Source: an uncultured Arenicella sp. (lineage in GTDB: Bacteria > Pseudomonadota > Gammaproteobacteria > Arenicellales > Arenicellaceae). From it: a DNA stretch of 64,000 nucleotides. Location of the stretch: contig CALINO010000003.1 of assembly GCA_938045295.1 (NCBI GenBank), forward strand, positions 52,184-116,183, given 5' to 3'. Both the position numbers and the translations under genes were made by a program. Numbering within the stretch: position 1 is the stretch's first letter; every line of letters begins with the position of its first letter. Below are positions 1 to 9,186 of the stretch, piece by piece. The notes below the pieces were generated by a model that worked only from the letters and a program-made list of their open reading frames with translations, made no database searches and was not told where the DNA came from.

Positions 1-118
1 TGTGATCACCCTCGTTGAGATTAATCTTACAACCTTTCGACAATGGTATTCAACTGAGGTATTCCACTGACTCAATGAGTAAATTAATATTTCTATTAAA
101 TGACGTCTTACTTAAATT

Positions 119-763
119 ATGACCGTACTGAATAAAAAATTATCACTTCCAAGTAAAGAACAGGCGCTGCCTGGGCGAGATGAAACAATGCCGGTGACTA
201 ATCGGCATTATGTCAGTGGCCTGCCTATTATGCCTGCGTTCAGTGAAGACGACTCTAGGTTTGAAGTGATATACCTCGGTTTGGGTTGTTTTTGGGGGGC
301 TGAGAGGAAGTATTGGCAAATGCCAGGCGTGCTCACCACCGCCGTAGGCTATATGGCGGGGCACACACCCAACCCGACATACGAAGAAGTGTGCAGTGGT
401 TTAACTGGGCACAACGAAGTGGTGATGGTGGTGTATGAGCCGTCAATCATTAGCGTTAAAGTCCTCTTAAGTTCTTTCTTTGAAATGCACGACCCCACTC
501 AAGGTATGCGTCAAGGCAATGACAGAGGTACTCAGTATCGCTCAGGAATTTACGTTACAACGCCGGAACAACAGAGCGCGGCATTAGCGCTAAAGCGTGA
601 TTACCAAGCCTCATTACACGCCAACCAATTTGGCGACATCACGACTGAAATACTGTCTGCGCCGGCGTTTTATTACGCTGAAGATTATCACCAGCAATAT
701 TTAGCTAAAAACCCGAATGGCTATTGTGGCATTGGTGGAACAGGGGTGGCTTGTACCGCATGA
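119..763 (+). CDS. msrA: Peptide methionine-S-sulfoxide reductase MsrA
   Basis: Reduces the S epimer of methionine sulfoxide in oxidised proteins. The 214-residue protein has the family signature GCFWGAE with the catalytic cysteine at about residue 57, and candidate resolving cysteines at the C-terminus (about 203 and 212, in GYCGIGG and the last few residues). The body matches MsrA throughout ([51 protein letters not shown]). About 45 residues precede the catalytic domain without a clear signal peptide, so it is probably cytoplasmic. Its stop overlaps the next gene's start (ATGA at 760-763), so the two are probably translationally coupled. Family assignment is firm; the exact N-terminus is less so. 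Confidence 0.97.
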   Translation: MTVLNKKLSLPSKEQALPGRDETMPVTNRHYVSGLPIMPAFSEDDSRFEVIYLGLGCFWGAERKYWQMPGVLTTAVGYMAGHTPNPTYEEVCSGLTGHNEVVMVVYEPSIISVKVLLSSFFEMHDPTQGMRQGNDRGTQYRSGIYVTTPEQQSAALALKRDYQASLHANQFGDITTEILSAPAFYYAEDYHQQYLAKNPNGYCGIGGTGVACTA

Positions 764-1173
764 GCCAACAACCTGAAGTGAACGTCAATTCGATGGGTAT
801 TAATCGAGTGGCCTTTGTCGGCGGCGCACTGTGTTGTTTGCTGGGTGTGATAATTGGGGCGTTTGGTTCACATTATTTGGCCAGCGTATTGCAAGAAAAT
901 GGCCGAGAGTCTGTGTATGAATTGGCCAATCGATATCAGTTTTATCATGGTTTGGCCTTGCTTTTTATTGCGTTGTTGGCGGTTAATGTAAAGCAAAGTC
1001 TGACCGTGCCTGTTGTGTTAATGCTTATAGGTACCGTCATTTTTTGTGGTTCCTTGTACCTGCTTGCGCTATTGAATTCGGCTTTTTTGGGGGCGGTGAC
1101 GCCAATAGGCGGTACGTTATTGATTCTCGCGTGGTGTGATCTTATTCGTCGTGTGTTGGTGAAGTGTGAGTAA
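760..1173 (+). CDS. DUF423 family small membrane protein (YgdD-like)
   Basis: A 137-residue hydrophobic protein with about four membrane segments. It shows the DUF423 pattern of an early glycine-rich helix ([17 protein letters not shown]), a conserved [10 protein letters not shown] segment, and a C-terminal [15 protein letters not shown] segment. Function of the family is unknown. I chose the ATG at 760, which overlaps the msrA stop; a longer frame from 724 would lie inside msrA and adds a residue stretch the family lacks. A second ATG follows at about 793. The end overlaps the start of the downstream sensor kinase, so this gene belongs to a packed four-gene unit with msrA and the two-component pair. 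Confidence 0.85.
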   Translation: MSQQPEVNVNSMGINRVAFVGGALCCLLGVIIGAFGSHYLASVLQENGRESVYELANRYQFYHGLALLFIALLAVNVKQSLTVPVVLMLIGTVIFCGSLYLLALLNSAFLGAVTPIGGTLLILAWCDLIRRVLVKCE

Positions 1174-2659
1174 AGTTGATACACACATTGGTGCTTATGA
1201 CTCAACGCACGGCGCGGTTGCTGGTGCCGGGCGTGCCAATCAAAAAAGAGCATTAACAATACGCTTTCTGTGTATTGGCTTTGTGGGTGTTTTGTTGATC
1301 TCTGTGTTCATGTCTTTGGGGGGCTACCTTAGGCTTCAGGCCAATGAAAACAGTACGCTGGCGCAAAGGGTGAACAGCCAAATCATGTTAACTCAGCGTT
1401 CGTTAAGCAATCAAAAAAACCAGCAAAGCAGTAATGGCAACGCATTGCCCATGGCCGAGGCCTTAGGCGCACTTGCGTTCAAGCAAATTGTGAATGCAAA
1501 GGGGGTAAAACTAATACAAAAAGATGGCACTGAGCTTTGGCAACGAGGCCGGCAAACCGAGTTACGTGTTAACACGTTTATGGTTTACCACGGTAAAGGC
1601 TTAGGGTTAACGGCCCTTGAGCCGTACAAAACCGTTGACCCTAATGTGTTGAGCGAAACACTGTGGCAACCAATTGTTACTGGCCAATATCAACCCTCGG
1701 TATTTGCTAACTTATTAAGCATTGGTGGTGAAGAGCGCATTTTGTTAGTCAGCGTGGATAACCAGCGTTCGTTAAAAGCTCAGCGAAAGGTGGCAGCGCG
1801 CCTGTTTTGGTTTTTGTTAATAAGCTCGTCGTTATTGTTTGGGGCGTTGTACATCACCTTTTTGCGTGGAATAAAAACCATTGAAGATCAAGATGAAGAG
1901 TTAAATGAACAAATAGTGCGCCTGTCTAAGCTGCTCAATGAAAATAAAGACATGCAAAACAATATTCGAACTGCCAGCGCCAGAGCGGTAGAGTTGAATG
2001 AGCAGTTTTTGCGTAGGGTGGGGGCCGATTTGCACGATGGCCCGGCGCAAATGATTGGGTTCTCGATTATGCGTTTGAATCAAGCATTAGAGAAGGATCA
2101 GAAAGAAAAAGTGCACAGTGATAGCCGTAGCAAGGGTACGGGCAATGATGCCGGTTTAGTAAGAAACGAATCACATGCCATTAAGCAAGCCCTAGAAGAA
2201 GCATTGGATGAAATTCGTGGTATTTCATCTGGCCTTGTATTGCCCCAATTAGAAGATATGACTCTTGAACAGTGCATGAAAAAAGTGGTGCTTTTGCATA
2301 AGGCAAACAGCTCAATACAGGTGAAAGAGTATTATCAAAAAATTAAGCGAGACATCGCGCTGCCGATTAAAATTTGCGCTTACCGTTTTGTGCAAGAAGG
2401 GCTTAACAATGCTCATAAGCACGGCGGCGCAGAGAAATGCCGTTTGAGTCTTAATGTTCACAACGATGTGCTACACATATCGCTTAAGGATAACGGCATT
2501 GGCTTTCGAAAGTCTAAGTGGAATCAAGCTGGCAGTGATAATTTAGGGCTGATTGGGTTAAGAGACCGTGTTGAGAGCTTGGGAGGTAAGCTCTCAATTA
2601 ATAGCGAACTAGGGGTGGGTACGGCGCTTAAGCTGAGTATTGATTTGAAAGGTGGTTAA
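1166..2659 (+). CDS. NarL-type sensor histidine kinase (HisKA_3)
   Basis: Membrane sensor kinase of 497 residues. Order: short cytoplasmic tail, membrane helix about 32-54, extracytoplasmic domain of about 155 residues with no motif I recognise, membrane helix about 213-233, coiled-coil linker about 235-280, dimerisation and phosphoacceptor helix with DLHDGPAQ (His about 290), then a HATPase domain with an N box (EGLNNAHKHGG) and a G1 box (DNGIGF). The DHDGP-type phosphoacceptor places it with the NarX/DegS/UhpB group that pairs with LuxR-type regulators, and such a regulator follows. Start is GTG at 1166, overlapping the DUF423 stop by a few bases. The signal sensed is unknown; linkage to msrA hints at redox or envelope stress, but this is inference. 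Confidence 0.9.
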   Translation: MSKVDTHIGAYDSTHGAVAGAGRANQKRALTIRFLCIGFVGVLLISVFMSLGGYLRLQANENSTLAQRVNSQIMLTQRSLSNQKNQQSSNGNALPMAEALGALAFKQIVNAKGVKLIQKDGTELWQRGRQTELRVNTFMVYHGKGLGLTALEPYKTVDPNVLSETLWQPIVTGQYQPSVFANLLSIGGEERILLVSVDNQRSLKAQRKVAARLFWFLLISSSLLFGALYITFLRGIKTIEDQDEELNEQIVRLSKLLNENKDMQNNIRTASARAVELNEQFLRRVGADLHDGPAQMIGFSIMRLNQALEKDQKEKVHSDSRSKGTGNDAGLVRNESHAIKQALEEALDEIRGISSGLVLPQLEDMTLEQCMKKVVLLHKANSSIQVKEYYQKIKRDIALPIKICAYRFVQEGLNNAHKHGGAEKCRLSLNVHNDVLHISLKDNGIGFRKSKWNQAGSDNLGLIGLRDRVESLGGKLSINSELGVGTALKLSIDLKGG

Positions 2660-2806
2660 TGCCCCAAAAGGCCGGGTAACTATTGCTGTTTATTTTAAAG
2701 TAAATTGGTTAGCATCGGTGGTCACGTTGTTATTGTCGGCGTTGGGTGCACAGTCGTTGGCGATGAAAAACAGTTGGCAATAAAAAGTTTAAATAGAGTA
2801 AAAGCT

Positions 2807-3448
2807 ATGGCAGAAAAGATTTCCATTGTTGTTGTTGATGACCATCCATTGTTTAGAGAGGGTGTGGTAACAACCTTGTTAGAAAGCGGTTACTTTGATG
2901 TGGTTGCTCAAGCGGGTGACAAAGATCAAGCGTTAATTCATGCTGAAAACCACATGCCTGATTTAATGTTGGTTGACGTTTCCATGCCTGGCGGTGGCAT
3001 AGAAACGGCGAGTGAGTTAACCTCACGCTTTCCGGCAATCAAAGTTATAATGCTGACTGTCTCAGAGCAAGAGCACGATGTTCAGGCGGCACTAAGAGCA
3101 CAAGCACGAGGTTATATTCTCAAAGGCGTTGCCTCAGCAGAATTGATTTCTATTTTGCGTGGCATTTATAAAGGCGAATCTTATATCTCACCAAACTTGG
3201 CGGTGAATATTTTAATGCGTAGCCAAGAAGAACCTCAAGAGAATGCGCCTGATGAGTTTGACTTAAGCTCTCGAGAGCGGCAGATTTTAGAAAAATTGGC
3301 AAAGGGCTTAAGTAACCGAGACATTGCCAATGATATTTGCTTGAGTGAAAAGACGGTTAAGCACTACATGACCAATATCATGAATAAACTTCATGTAAGC
3401 AACAGAGTGCAAGCGGCAATTAAGGCCTACGAAATGACCAAAAAGTAA
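2807..3448 (+). CDS. NarL/FixJ-family response regulator
   Basis: Response regulator of 213 residues. The receiver begins IVVVDDHPLF, with the phosphoacceptor aspartate at about 57 (LVDVSMPG), and the C-terminus is a LuxR-type helix-turn-helix (SSRERQILEKLAKGLSNRDI, then KTVKHYMTNIMNKL). The frame is open from 2705, but the ATG at 2807 is where receiver homology starts, so I place the start there. It is the obvious partner of the kinase ending at 2659. Targets are not visible; the non-coding segment directly downstream (3449-4047) may be under separate control. Confidence 0.93.
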   Translation: MAEKISIVVVDDHPLFREGVVTTLLESGYFDVVAQAGDKDQALIHAENHMPDLMLVDVSMPGGGIETASELTSRFPAIKVIMLTVSEQEHDVQAALRAQARGYILKGVASAELISILRGIYKGESYISPNLAVNILMRSQEEPQENAPDEFDLSSRERQILEKLAKGLSNRDIANDICLSEKTVKHYMTNIMNKLHVSNRVQAAIKAYEMTKK

Positions 3449-3568
3449 TATTTTGTTTCTTGTCAAGCGCTAAGTTGTTGTTTTCAGACTTAAGTCTTAC
3501 TAATTTCCTACTTATGACAATATCTTGTCTAACACCAATTTAATAAACTTATACGTGGTTAGGTAGGG

Positions 3569-3646
3569 CACATAAATCAGCTCTAGCCGTTTAGTTTTAG
3601 TAGGGGTTGGGTGACTCTTTTCTAATGCTAGAGTTTGATTTATGTG
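3569..3646 (+). other. Long inverted repeat, possible RNA hairpin
   Basis: Arm 3569-3587 pairs with arm 3627-3646: 11 bp (CACATAAATCA), a small internal mismatch, then 7 bp (CTCTAGC). The 39-base loop is G-rich (GGGGTTGGGTGACTC). A weak sigma-70-like promoter (TTGTCT near 3525, TATACG near 3550) precedes it and an intrinsic terminator follows 24 bases later, so a short independent RNA of about 135 nt is possible. Confidence 0.45.
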
Positions 3647-3669
3647 TTTACTAATTTATTAGGTATTTG

Positions 3670-3695
3670 AAAGCTCCTTTTTAGGGGCTTTTTTT
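3670..3695 (+). terminator. Intrinsic terminator
   Basis: Eight-base-pair stem AAAGCTCC/GGGGCTTT (one G-T pair) with a six-base loop, running into a T tract. It would end transcription coming from the response regulator or from the putative short RNA just upstream. Confidence 0.75.
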
Positions 3696-4047
3696 GTGCT
3701 TGTATTTACGTGAGTTTTTAACCAATGGAGTTGGAATGCTATTTTCAAGTTTTACTAAATGAAGTGGCATAGTCTCGAAACACTATCGGTATAATATAAT
3801 CTTTTATTTGACGGAAGGGTTTATCAAATAAATGCTGTCTTAGAACTGATTTCGATATAATCAGTGTTGCTTTGTTTGATCCAGGAATAATTTTAGGAAG
3901 TATATCTATCCTTGTTTGATTTTTATAAATTCTTTTCTGAGTGTAACGACAGAAGGTAAAGAATTTACAATCCTGTTAAATGGCAAGTTAGCTGTGTTTA
4001 TTTAGATACCAAATAAACAGATTTATAATTTAGAGATAATAAATAGT

Positions 4048-5472
4048 ATGGTTCCAATCATTCTTTCTGGTGGCTCAGGCACTCGTATGTGGCCTTATTC
4101 AAGGTCAATGTATCCTAAACAATTTTTACCCCTAGTTGGAGATGACACTATGTTGCAGGCTACGCTGCAGCGTTTAAGTGGTGTCGATGAGATTCAAGCA
4201 CCTATTATTGTGTGCAATGATGAGCATCGTTTTATGGTGGCCGAACAATTGCGCGCTATTGAACTTGATAGCCAAGCTATTGTATTGGAGCCTGTTGGGC
4301 GTAATACTGCCCCGGCTATTGCTTTGGCTGCGCTTCAGGCACTAAAGAACGCAGATGCCAAAACAGACCCTATATTGCTCGTATTGCCAGCCGACCATGT
4401 TATTGAAAATGTCTCTGCATTTCATCAAGCGTTGTCTGTTGGGAAAAAAGCGGCTGACACTGGTAAGTTGGTAACGTTTGGTATTGTGCCTAGTTACGCT
4501 GAAACCGGTTATGGTTATATTCAGGCACAAGGCACCGATGAAGCACGTGCTGTTGACGAGTTTCTGGAAAAGCCAAATGCTGATACGGCACAACAATATG
4601 TTGATTCTGGGGAATATTTCTGGAACTCGGGCATGTTTGTGTTTAAAGCATCTCGTTACATTGATGAGTTAGAAAAAAACTCACCTGAGATGGTCAAGGC
4701 ATGCCGAGCAGCGTTGGTAGCAGGCGTGGAAGATATGGATTTTACTCGGGTTGATAAGGCTGTTTTTGAAGCTTGCCCAAGTGACTCTATTGACTATGCG
4801 GTTATGGAACCATTATCTAAGTCTGGTAATGCAGAGGTTGTTATGGTGCCATTAGACGCGCAATGGAGTGATGTTGGGTCTTGGTCAAGCCTGTGGGATG
4901 TTTCCGCTAAGGATGATAATGGTAATTCCTTGCATGGAGACGTGTTAACGCATGACACTCGTAATAGTTTTGCGCAAGGCGAGGGAAAGTTGCTTGCGTT
5001 GGTAGGGTTGGATGATGTTGTTGTTGTGCAAACAGACGATTCTGTTTTAGTGGCAGCCAAAAACAAAGTTCAACACGTCAAAGAAATTGTTAAACAATTA
5101 CAAGCTGCTAAAAGACCGGAAAAAGATTTTCACCGCAAAGTATACAGGCCTTGGGGCTTCTACGATTCGATTGATTTTGGTGAACGTTTTCAAGTTAAGC
5201 GTTTGGTGGTAAACCCTGGGTCTAAACTTTCTTTGCAAATGCATCATCATCGAGCCGAACATTGGGTGGTGGTTTCTGGCACGGCTGAAGTTGTTAATGG
5301 TGACAAAAAGCTGGTGCTTAGTGAAAACCAATCTACGTACATTCCTATTGGTGTCACTCATTCATTAGCAAACCCTGGTTCCATACCTCTTGAAATTATT
5401 GAAGTACAGTCGGGTAGCTATTTAGGTGAAGATGATATTGTTCGTTTTGAGGATGTCTACGGGCGTGCTTAA
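4048..5472 (+). CDS. manC: Mannose-1-phosphate guanylyltransferase / mannose-6-phosphate isomerase
   Basis: Makes GDP-mannose for polysaccharide synthesis. The 474-residue bifunctional type II protein starts with the nucleotidyltransferase motif GGSGTRMWP, has the family's VLPADHVI and FLEKP signatures, and ends with a cupin-type isomerase domain (MHHHRAEHWVVVSGTAEV) from about residue 350. It stands alone here with no capsule or exopolysaccharide genes beside it, separated by 575 bp from the regulator upstream. The ATG at 4048 begins directly with the VPIILSGG strand, as usual for the family. Confidence 0.96.
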   Translation: MVPIILSGGSGTRMWPYSRSMYPKQFLPLVGDDTMLQATLQRLSGVDEIQAPIIVCNDEHRFMVAEQLRAIELDSQAIVLEPVGRNTAPAIALAALQALKNADAKTDPILLVLPADHVIENVSAFHQALSVGKKAADTGKLVTFGIVPSYAETGYGYIQAQGTDEARAVDEFLEKPNADTAQQYVDSGEYFWNSGMFVFKASRYIDELEKNSPEMVKACRAALVAGVEDMDFTRVDKAVFEACPSDSIDYAVMEPLSKSGNAEVVMVPLDAQWSDVGSWSSLWDVSAKDDNGNSLHGDVLTHDTRNSFAQGEGKLLALVGLDDVVVVQTDDSVLVAAKNKVQHVKEIVKQLQAAKRPEKDFHRKVYRPWGFYDSIDFGERFQVKRLVVNPGSKLSLQMHHHRAEHWVVVSGTAEVVNGDKKLVLSENQSTYIPIGVTHSLANPGSIPLEIIEVQSGSYLGEDDIVRFEDVYGRA

Positions 5473-5571
5473 ATTAGTATGGTTAATGTCGATGGCGTTT
5501 ATAAAATAGCGGCTTTTGATTGGAAACCGATATAGCGAACGATTATCTATACCACCTAACTCTTTAACTCG

Positions 5572-6633
5572 CTAATCACTTAATACGCCACCACAACTGC
5601 TGCCTGCGCCTGCTGTGCAGCCAAAGCAGTGTCGGTTGGTGGCAATGGCTTGCCCAGCCACTGAGCCTATTTCAATGTCCCACAGGTAGCGTTCAGCTTC
5701 TCCGCTCATGGGTATTTCAAGCATTTGATTAAAGTCGCAATCGAATACGCGGCCTTCCCAGTCTAAGTTAATTAAGTGACGGCACATTAATTGATCAACT
5801 GTTGAGGCATTGAAATTCCTTACCAGCAAATTTTGATACTCTTCGATTTCACCGTCGCGGGTTAGTGCGTGCGCAAACCGGTTAATCGGAATGTTGGTGA
5901 TGGCGAGTAGATTAGAGAACGTAATGCCGAAATTATCACCCAGCATGGTTCTGTAATCTTGCTCTAATGATTCTTGCGGTGGCGGTAAAAAAGCGCCGCC
6001 AGGGTTATACACTAAGTCTAAGCTGAGTTCTGGCTTGTGCCCGTAACCGAGTTTATTTAGTAACTGCAAACCGGCAATGCTTTTGTCAAATACGCCTTTT
6101 CCACGTTGTGCGTCTACGTTGTCTTCGGTGTAGCACGGCAACGAACATACAAGGCGAACTTTATTATCGGCGTACCACTGGGCCAAATCTGTTTGGTCAG
6201 GTTCAAATAACACGGTGATGTTGCAGCGAGAGGTAATTTCTACGCCCATACCCAACAGCGCATGACAGAACGGCTTGAAATGAGGGTTCATTTCTGGCGC
6301 GCCACCGGTTAAATCCACTTTGCTGATATTGGATTTGCGTGCCCAATCAAGAATTTTTTCCATGGTTTCCCATGTCATGATCTCAGTACGTTTAGGCCCT
6401 GCATCCACATGGCAGTGGTGGCAAGCTAGATTGCACAGTTTACCTAAATTTATTTGTAACTCATTAGGTTGCGCATGACGTAAGCTTAGTTTGTTGTCGT
6501 GCAGTATTTGATCAAATTGAGGGCCGTTCTGAGGCACCATAACATGATCTTCAACCTGATAAGTGCTGTTAACGTCGGGCGCACTTTGAGTCGGCAATTG
6601 ATCGTTTTCTAAGTGTATTTCTGTGATTGACAT
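5572..6633 (-). CDS. arsS: Arsenosugar biosynthesis radical SAM protein ArsS
   Basis: Radical SAM enzyme of 353 residues of the ArsS (DUF3641) family, which acts after ArsM methylation to attach the 5'-deoxyadenosyl group in arsenosugar synthesis. The cluster-binding motif CNLACHHC (Cys about 67, 71, 74) is followed by VDLTGGAPEMNP. The C-terminal half has the DUF3641 pattern LSLDLVYNPGGAFLPPPQ and a cysteine-rich tail, CFGCTAGAGSSCGG, at which some family members carry selenocysteine; here it is plain Cys. No arsM or other arsenic gene is nearby. It is convergent with manC and has its own upstream region. Confidence 0.9.
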   Translation of the reverse strand: MSITEIHLENDQLPTQSAPDVNSTYQVEDHVMVPQNGPQFDQILHDNKLSLRHAQPNELQINLGKLCNLACHHCHVDAGPKRTEIMTWETMEKILDWARKSNISKVDLTGGAPEMNPHFKPFCHALLGMGVEITSRCNITVLFEPDQTDLAQWYADNKVRLVCSLPCYTEDNVDAQRGKGVFDKSIAGLQLLNKLGYGHKPELSLDLVYNPGGAFLPPPQESLEQDYRTMLGDNFGITFSNLLAITNIPINRFAHALTRDGEIEEYQNLLVRNFNASTVDQLMCRHLINLDWEGRVFDCDFNQMLEIPMSGEAERYLWDIEIGSVAGQAIATNRHCFGCTAGAGSSCGGVLSD

Positions 6634-6772
6634 AATTTATGAATACGTTCGATCTGTGTACTATTATATGACCGGCTGGTGAGTGGATATCATGCACTGA
6701 TTTAGACGTATTGAAAACCTAGCAATGAAGTATCTTTTTATATTCAATCTATAATAGAAAGTAGGGGTACGT

Positions 6773-7891
6773 TCAGACTTCAGTATAAACCGCCATCACC
6801 GTAGAGTAGCGCCTGATCAAGCCTTTGTTTTGGTGCCCAGGTGTGATTTCACCGTTGCCGTAAAAACCGATCAATGGCGTGTCAGGAAACGCGCCTTGAA
6901 AGCAGTCTAAATCACGGTCGCGGCCATCAAAAAACTCTGGCCCACGCCCCATATTCGGAAAGGCTAACGCAAATAATGGCTCTTTTTTTAATGTTTGCTT
7001 AAGAGCTAATAATTCACTTTGTATTGATCGTTCTGCTTCCTTGGCATCACGCATAGCCCAAAATAAATGACGCCCGGCTTTAGGGCTGCCAGACAAAACC
7101 ACTTCGCCGTTGTCTGGGTTTGCTGAAACCACGTGATGAAGTTTGAAGTGACCTTGTTTTAAGCTGTTTACATGGCTATTTTCAGACACAGCGCACAGTA
7201 ATTTATAGGGTTGTTCTGCGGCCAGTTGTTGTATCTCTTCGGGTATGCTGTCAAATGCAGCATGACCATCCACTTGCTTTAAGGTGTGCGACTCAGACAA
7301 GTTTATTTGTAGTTCCTTAGACAGGCGTTTTACGCCGTCGGCGACAACGATGTGCGCTTGCAAATCATTGGGGAATGCCGATAAGCTAAACTCGTGCTCT
7401 TCAATTCGGCCGCTTTGCCAAATAGAGTAGGGGCCATGGCCATACTCATCGCTGGTAATGGAGCCAATTTGTCGGTTATCAGTGGCGTTTACCGCAATGG
7501 TGGATGCGTTTGGTGAGCTTAATGTCAGCACAAGGTCGGGTGCCACATTTAGTTGCTCTAGCACGCGTAATGGCTGTAATGCCATGCTTTGAGGAAACAC
7601 CATGGCCACCGCGCCCTCAACGTCCATTAACCATTCTTCTTCGGTCAGTAAGCTCATGGCGCAACAACCAAATATTTGCGGAGTGCCGGCGGCTTTGGCG
7701 GCTTCTTTAATGGCGTTTTTGGGATTGTGCGCGTACGCGCTGCTTAAAAATAACAGTACGGCGCCAACGGTAGTGTGCTCCATTTTAGCCAATGCATTTT
7801 GCACCGCCATGCGCGCGTGTTCATCTTCGGCAATGGCGCCATAGCTGGAACCGGTTGCCACGGTTTGGGTTTTGAGTGAATAGTTAATCAT
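6773..7891 (-). CDS. FIST-domain sensory protein
   Basis: A 372-residue protein with FIST-N and FIST-C domains and no membrane segment or output domain. Recognisable pieces are the GAVLLFLSSAYAHNP and GCCAMSLLTEEEWL strands of FIST-N and the FPNMGRGPEFF, PLIGFYGNGEITPG strands of FIST-C. FIST proteins are thought to bind small ligands such as amino acids; stand-alone versions have no proven role. The ATG at 7891 overlaps the end of nth by 8 bases; a GTG 24 bases further upstream is an alternative start. It is co-oriented with nth, rnfB and metG and may be the last gene of that unit. Confidence 0.85.
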   Translation of the reverse strand: MINYSLKTQTVATGSSYGAIAEDEHARMAVQNALAKMEHTTVGAVLLFLSSAYAHNPKNAIKEAAKAAGTPQIFGCCAMSLLTEEEWLMDVEGAVAMVFPQSMALQPLRVLEQLNVAPDLVLTLSSPNASTIAVNATDNRQIGSITSDEYGHGPYSIWQSGRIEEHEFSLSAFPNDLQAHIVVADGVKRLSKELQINLSESHTLKQVDGHAAFDSIPEEIQQLAAEQPYKLLCAVSENSHVNSLKQGHFKLHHVVSANPDNGEVVLSGSPKAGRHLFWAMRDAKEAERSIQSELLALKQTLKKEPLFALAFPNMGRGPEFFDGRDRDLDCFQGAFPDTPLIGFYGNGEITPGHQNKGLIRRYSTVMAVYTEV

Positions 7892-8522
7892 CGACTTGTT
7901 TACTCTTATATTCACATAAATCTAAAATAATGCATGAGCCGCAGCGTGGCTTTCTGGCCACGCAGGTATAGCGCCCATGCAAAATTAGCCAATGGTGAGC
8001 ATCCACTAAAAACTCTTTTGGTATAAATTTAAGCAACGCTTTTTCAACCGCTAACACCGTTTTCCCCGGGGCAATTTTAGTGCGGTTAGAGACTCTGAAA
8101 ATATGAGTATCTACGGCCATGGCGGGGTGGCCAAAAGCGGTATTGAGCACAACGTTGGCGGTCTTTCGGCCAACCCCAGGTAGGGCTTCAAGAGCTTCTC
8201 TGTTGTCAGGAACGGTGCTGTCATGCAATTCCATGAGCATTTTACAGGTGGCGATTACATTCTTGGCCTTACTGTTATACAAGCCAATGGTCTTAATATA
8301 TTCACTTAAGCCATCGATGCCTAATGCGTAAATGCTTTCTGGTGTATTGGCCACCGGGTAGAGCTTGGCGGTGGCCTTGTTAACACCAACGTCGGTTGCT
8401 TGAGCCGACAAAATAACCGCAATCAGCAACTCAAAGTCAGAGGTGTAATGCAACTCCGTTTCCGGCTTTGGGTTTTCTGCTTTGAAGCGGCTGAATATTT
8501 CGTGTCGTTTTTGCTTATTCAT
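7884..8522 (-). CDS. nth: Endonuclease III
   Basis: DNA glycosylase/AP lyase for oxidised pyrimidines. The 212-residue protein has the helix-hairpin-helix LPGVGRKTAN with catalytic Lys120, the catalytic Asp138 in VDTHIFRV, and the C-terminal 4Fe-4S motif (C-x6-C-x2-C-x5-C in the CVARKPRCGSC segment). Residue numbers match the E. coli enzyme. It follows the RnfB-like ferredoxin with 19 bases between them. Confidence 0.98.
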   Translation of the reverse strand: MNKQKRHEIFSRFKAENPKPETELHYTSDFELLIAVILSAQATDVGVNKATAKLYPVANTPESIYALGIDGLSEYIKTIGLYNSKAKNVIATCKMLMELHDSTVPDNREALEALPGVGRKTANVVLNTAFGHPAMAVDTHIFRVSNRTKIAPGKTVLAVEKALLKFIPKEFLVDAHHWLILHGRYTCVARKPRCGSCIILDLCEYKSKQVDD

Positions 8523-8541
8523 AACGATTTAAGCCAACAAC

Positions 8542-9180
8542 CTACGGGGCGTTGTTGCCACGTTGTTTCACGCGTTCAAGCGCGGCGGCAATGTCCGTTT
8601 TTATTTGTTCACGGCCTTTGCCTTTTCTAAGCTCTTTTAACTTACTGAGTGAGCTTTTGGCGTGTTGACGTTTGCTCTCTCTGGCCAGTTTCGCCTCAGT
8701 TAATGAGCGCGCGCGTGCGGTTTGTTGTGGTGAATAGTCATTCCAACGCCACCCAAGTTCGGGCGTAATTTCTTGTTCTACCATGTCAATGCAGTCTACC
8801 GGGCAGGGCTCAACGCACAATTCACAACCGGTGCAATCTTGTTCAATCACGGTGTGCATCAGTTTGGCAGCCCCCACAATGGCGTCGGTGGGGCAGGCCT
8901 TTATGCACATCACACAGCCAATGCAAACATCTTCATCAATAACGGCTATATGTTTAGGTTTATGCTCGCCAAATTCTGGGTTGAGTTTTTTACCTATTTT
9001 ATTCGTGATGCTCGCAAGTCCACGAATGGTGACATCACCACCGGGGGGGCATTGATTGATATCGGCATCACCATCAACAATGGCAACTGCGTAATCGTGG
9101 CAGCGAGGGTAACTGCATTGCGTGCACTGAGTTTGTGGTAACCACTCATCCACCGCTTTAATTTTTGCCTCACGATCCAT
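8542..9180 (-). CDS. RnfB-type ferredoxin (orphan, no membrane anchor)
   Basis: A 212-residue iron-sulfur protein. The N-terminal part has the RnfB/RsxB 4Fe-4S domain (C-x2-C-x4-C at about residues 19-27, then NQCPPGG), followed by two CxxCxxCxxxCP ferredoxin clusters at about 87-97 and 117-127 and a basic tail. The N-terminal membrane helix of classical RnfB is missing, and no rnfA, C, D, G or E gene is in the window. In E. coli the rnf operon ends next to nth, so the rnfB-nth pair may be the remnant of that arrangement. Likely an electron carrier; partner unknown. Confidence 0.87.
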   Translation of the reverse strand: MDREAKIKAVDEWLPQTQCTQCSYPRCHDYAVAIVDGDADINQCPPGGDVTIRGLASITNKIGKKLNPEFGEHKPKHIAVIDEDVCIGCVMCIKACPTDAIVGAAKLMHTVIEQDCTGCELCVEPCPVDCIDMVEQEITPELGWRWNDYSPQQTARARSLTEAKLARESKRQHAKSSLSKLKELRKGKGREQIKTDIAAALERVKQRGNNAP

Positions 9181-9186
9181 CAGCGT

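Larger units (their letters stand above)
3449..4047 (+). other. Non-coding gap with long hairpin and terminator
   Basis: About 600 bp with no convincing gene. The first half holds an 18-base-pair-class inverted repeat (3569-3587 with 3627-3646, 39-base loop) followed by an intrinsic terminator at 3670-3695. The second half, up to manC, is AT-rich and I see no clear structure; it should contain the manC promoter. Confidence 0.6.

Noticed and set aside
3526..3566. GTCTAAC and GTTAGGT in the right order for an integron attC site
   Set aside because: The arms match only partly, the sequence between them is not an imperfect palindrome, and no cassette gene or integrase is near.
8773..9141. 122-codon open frame opposite the RnfB-like gene
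   Set aside because: No domain resemblance, no ribosome-binding site, lies wholly within a well-supported gene on the other strand.
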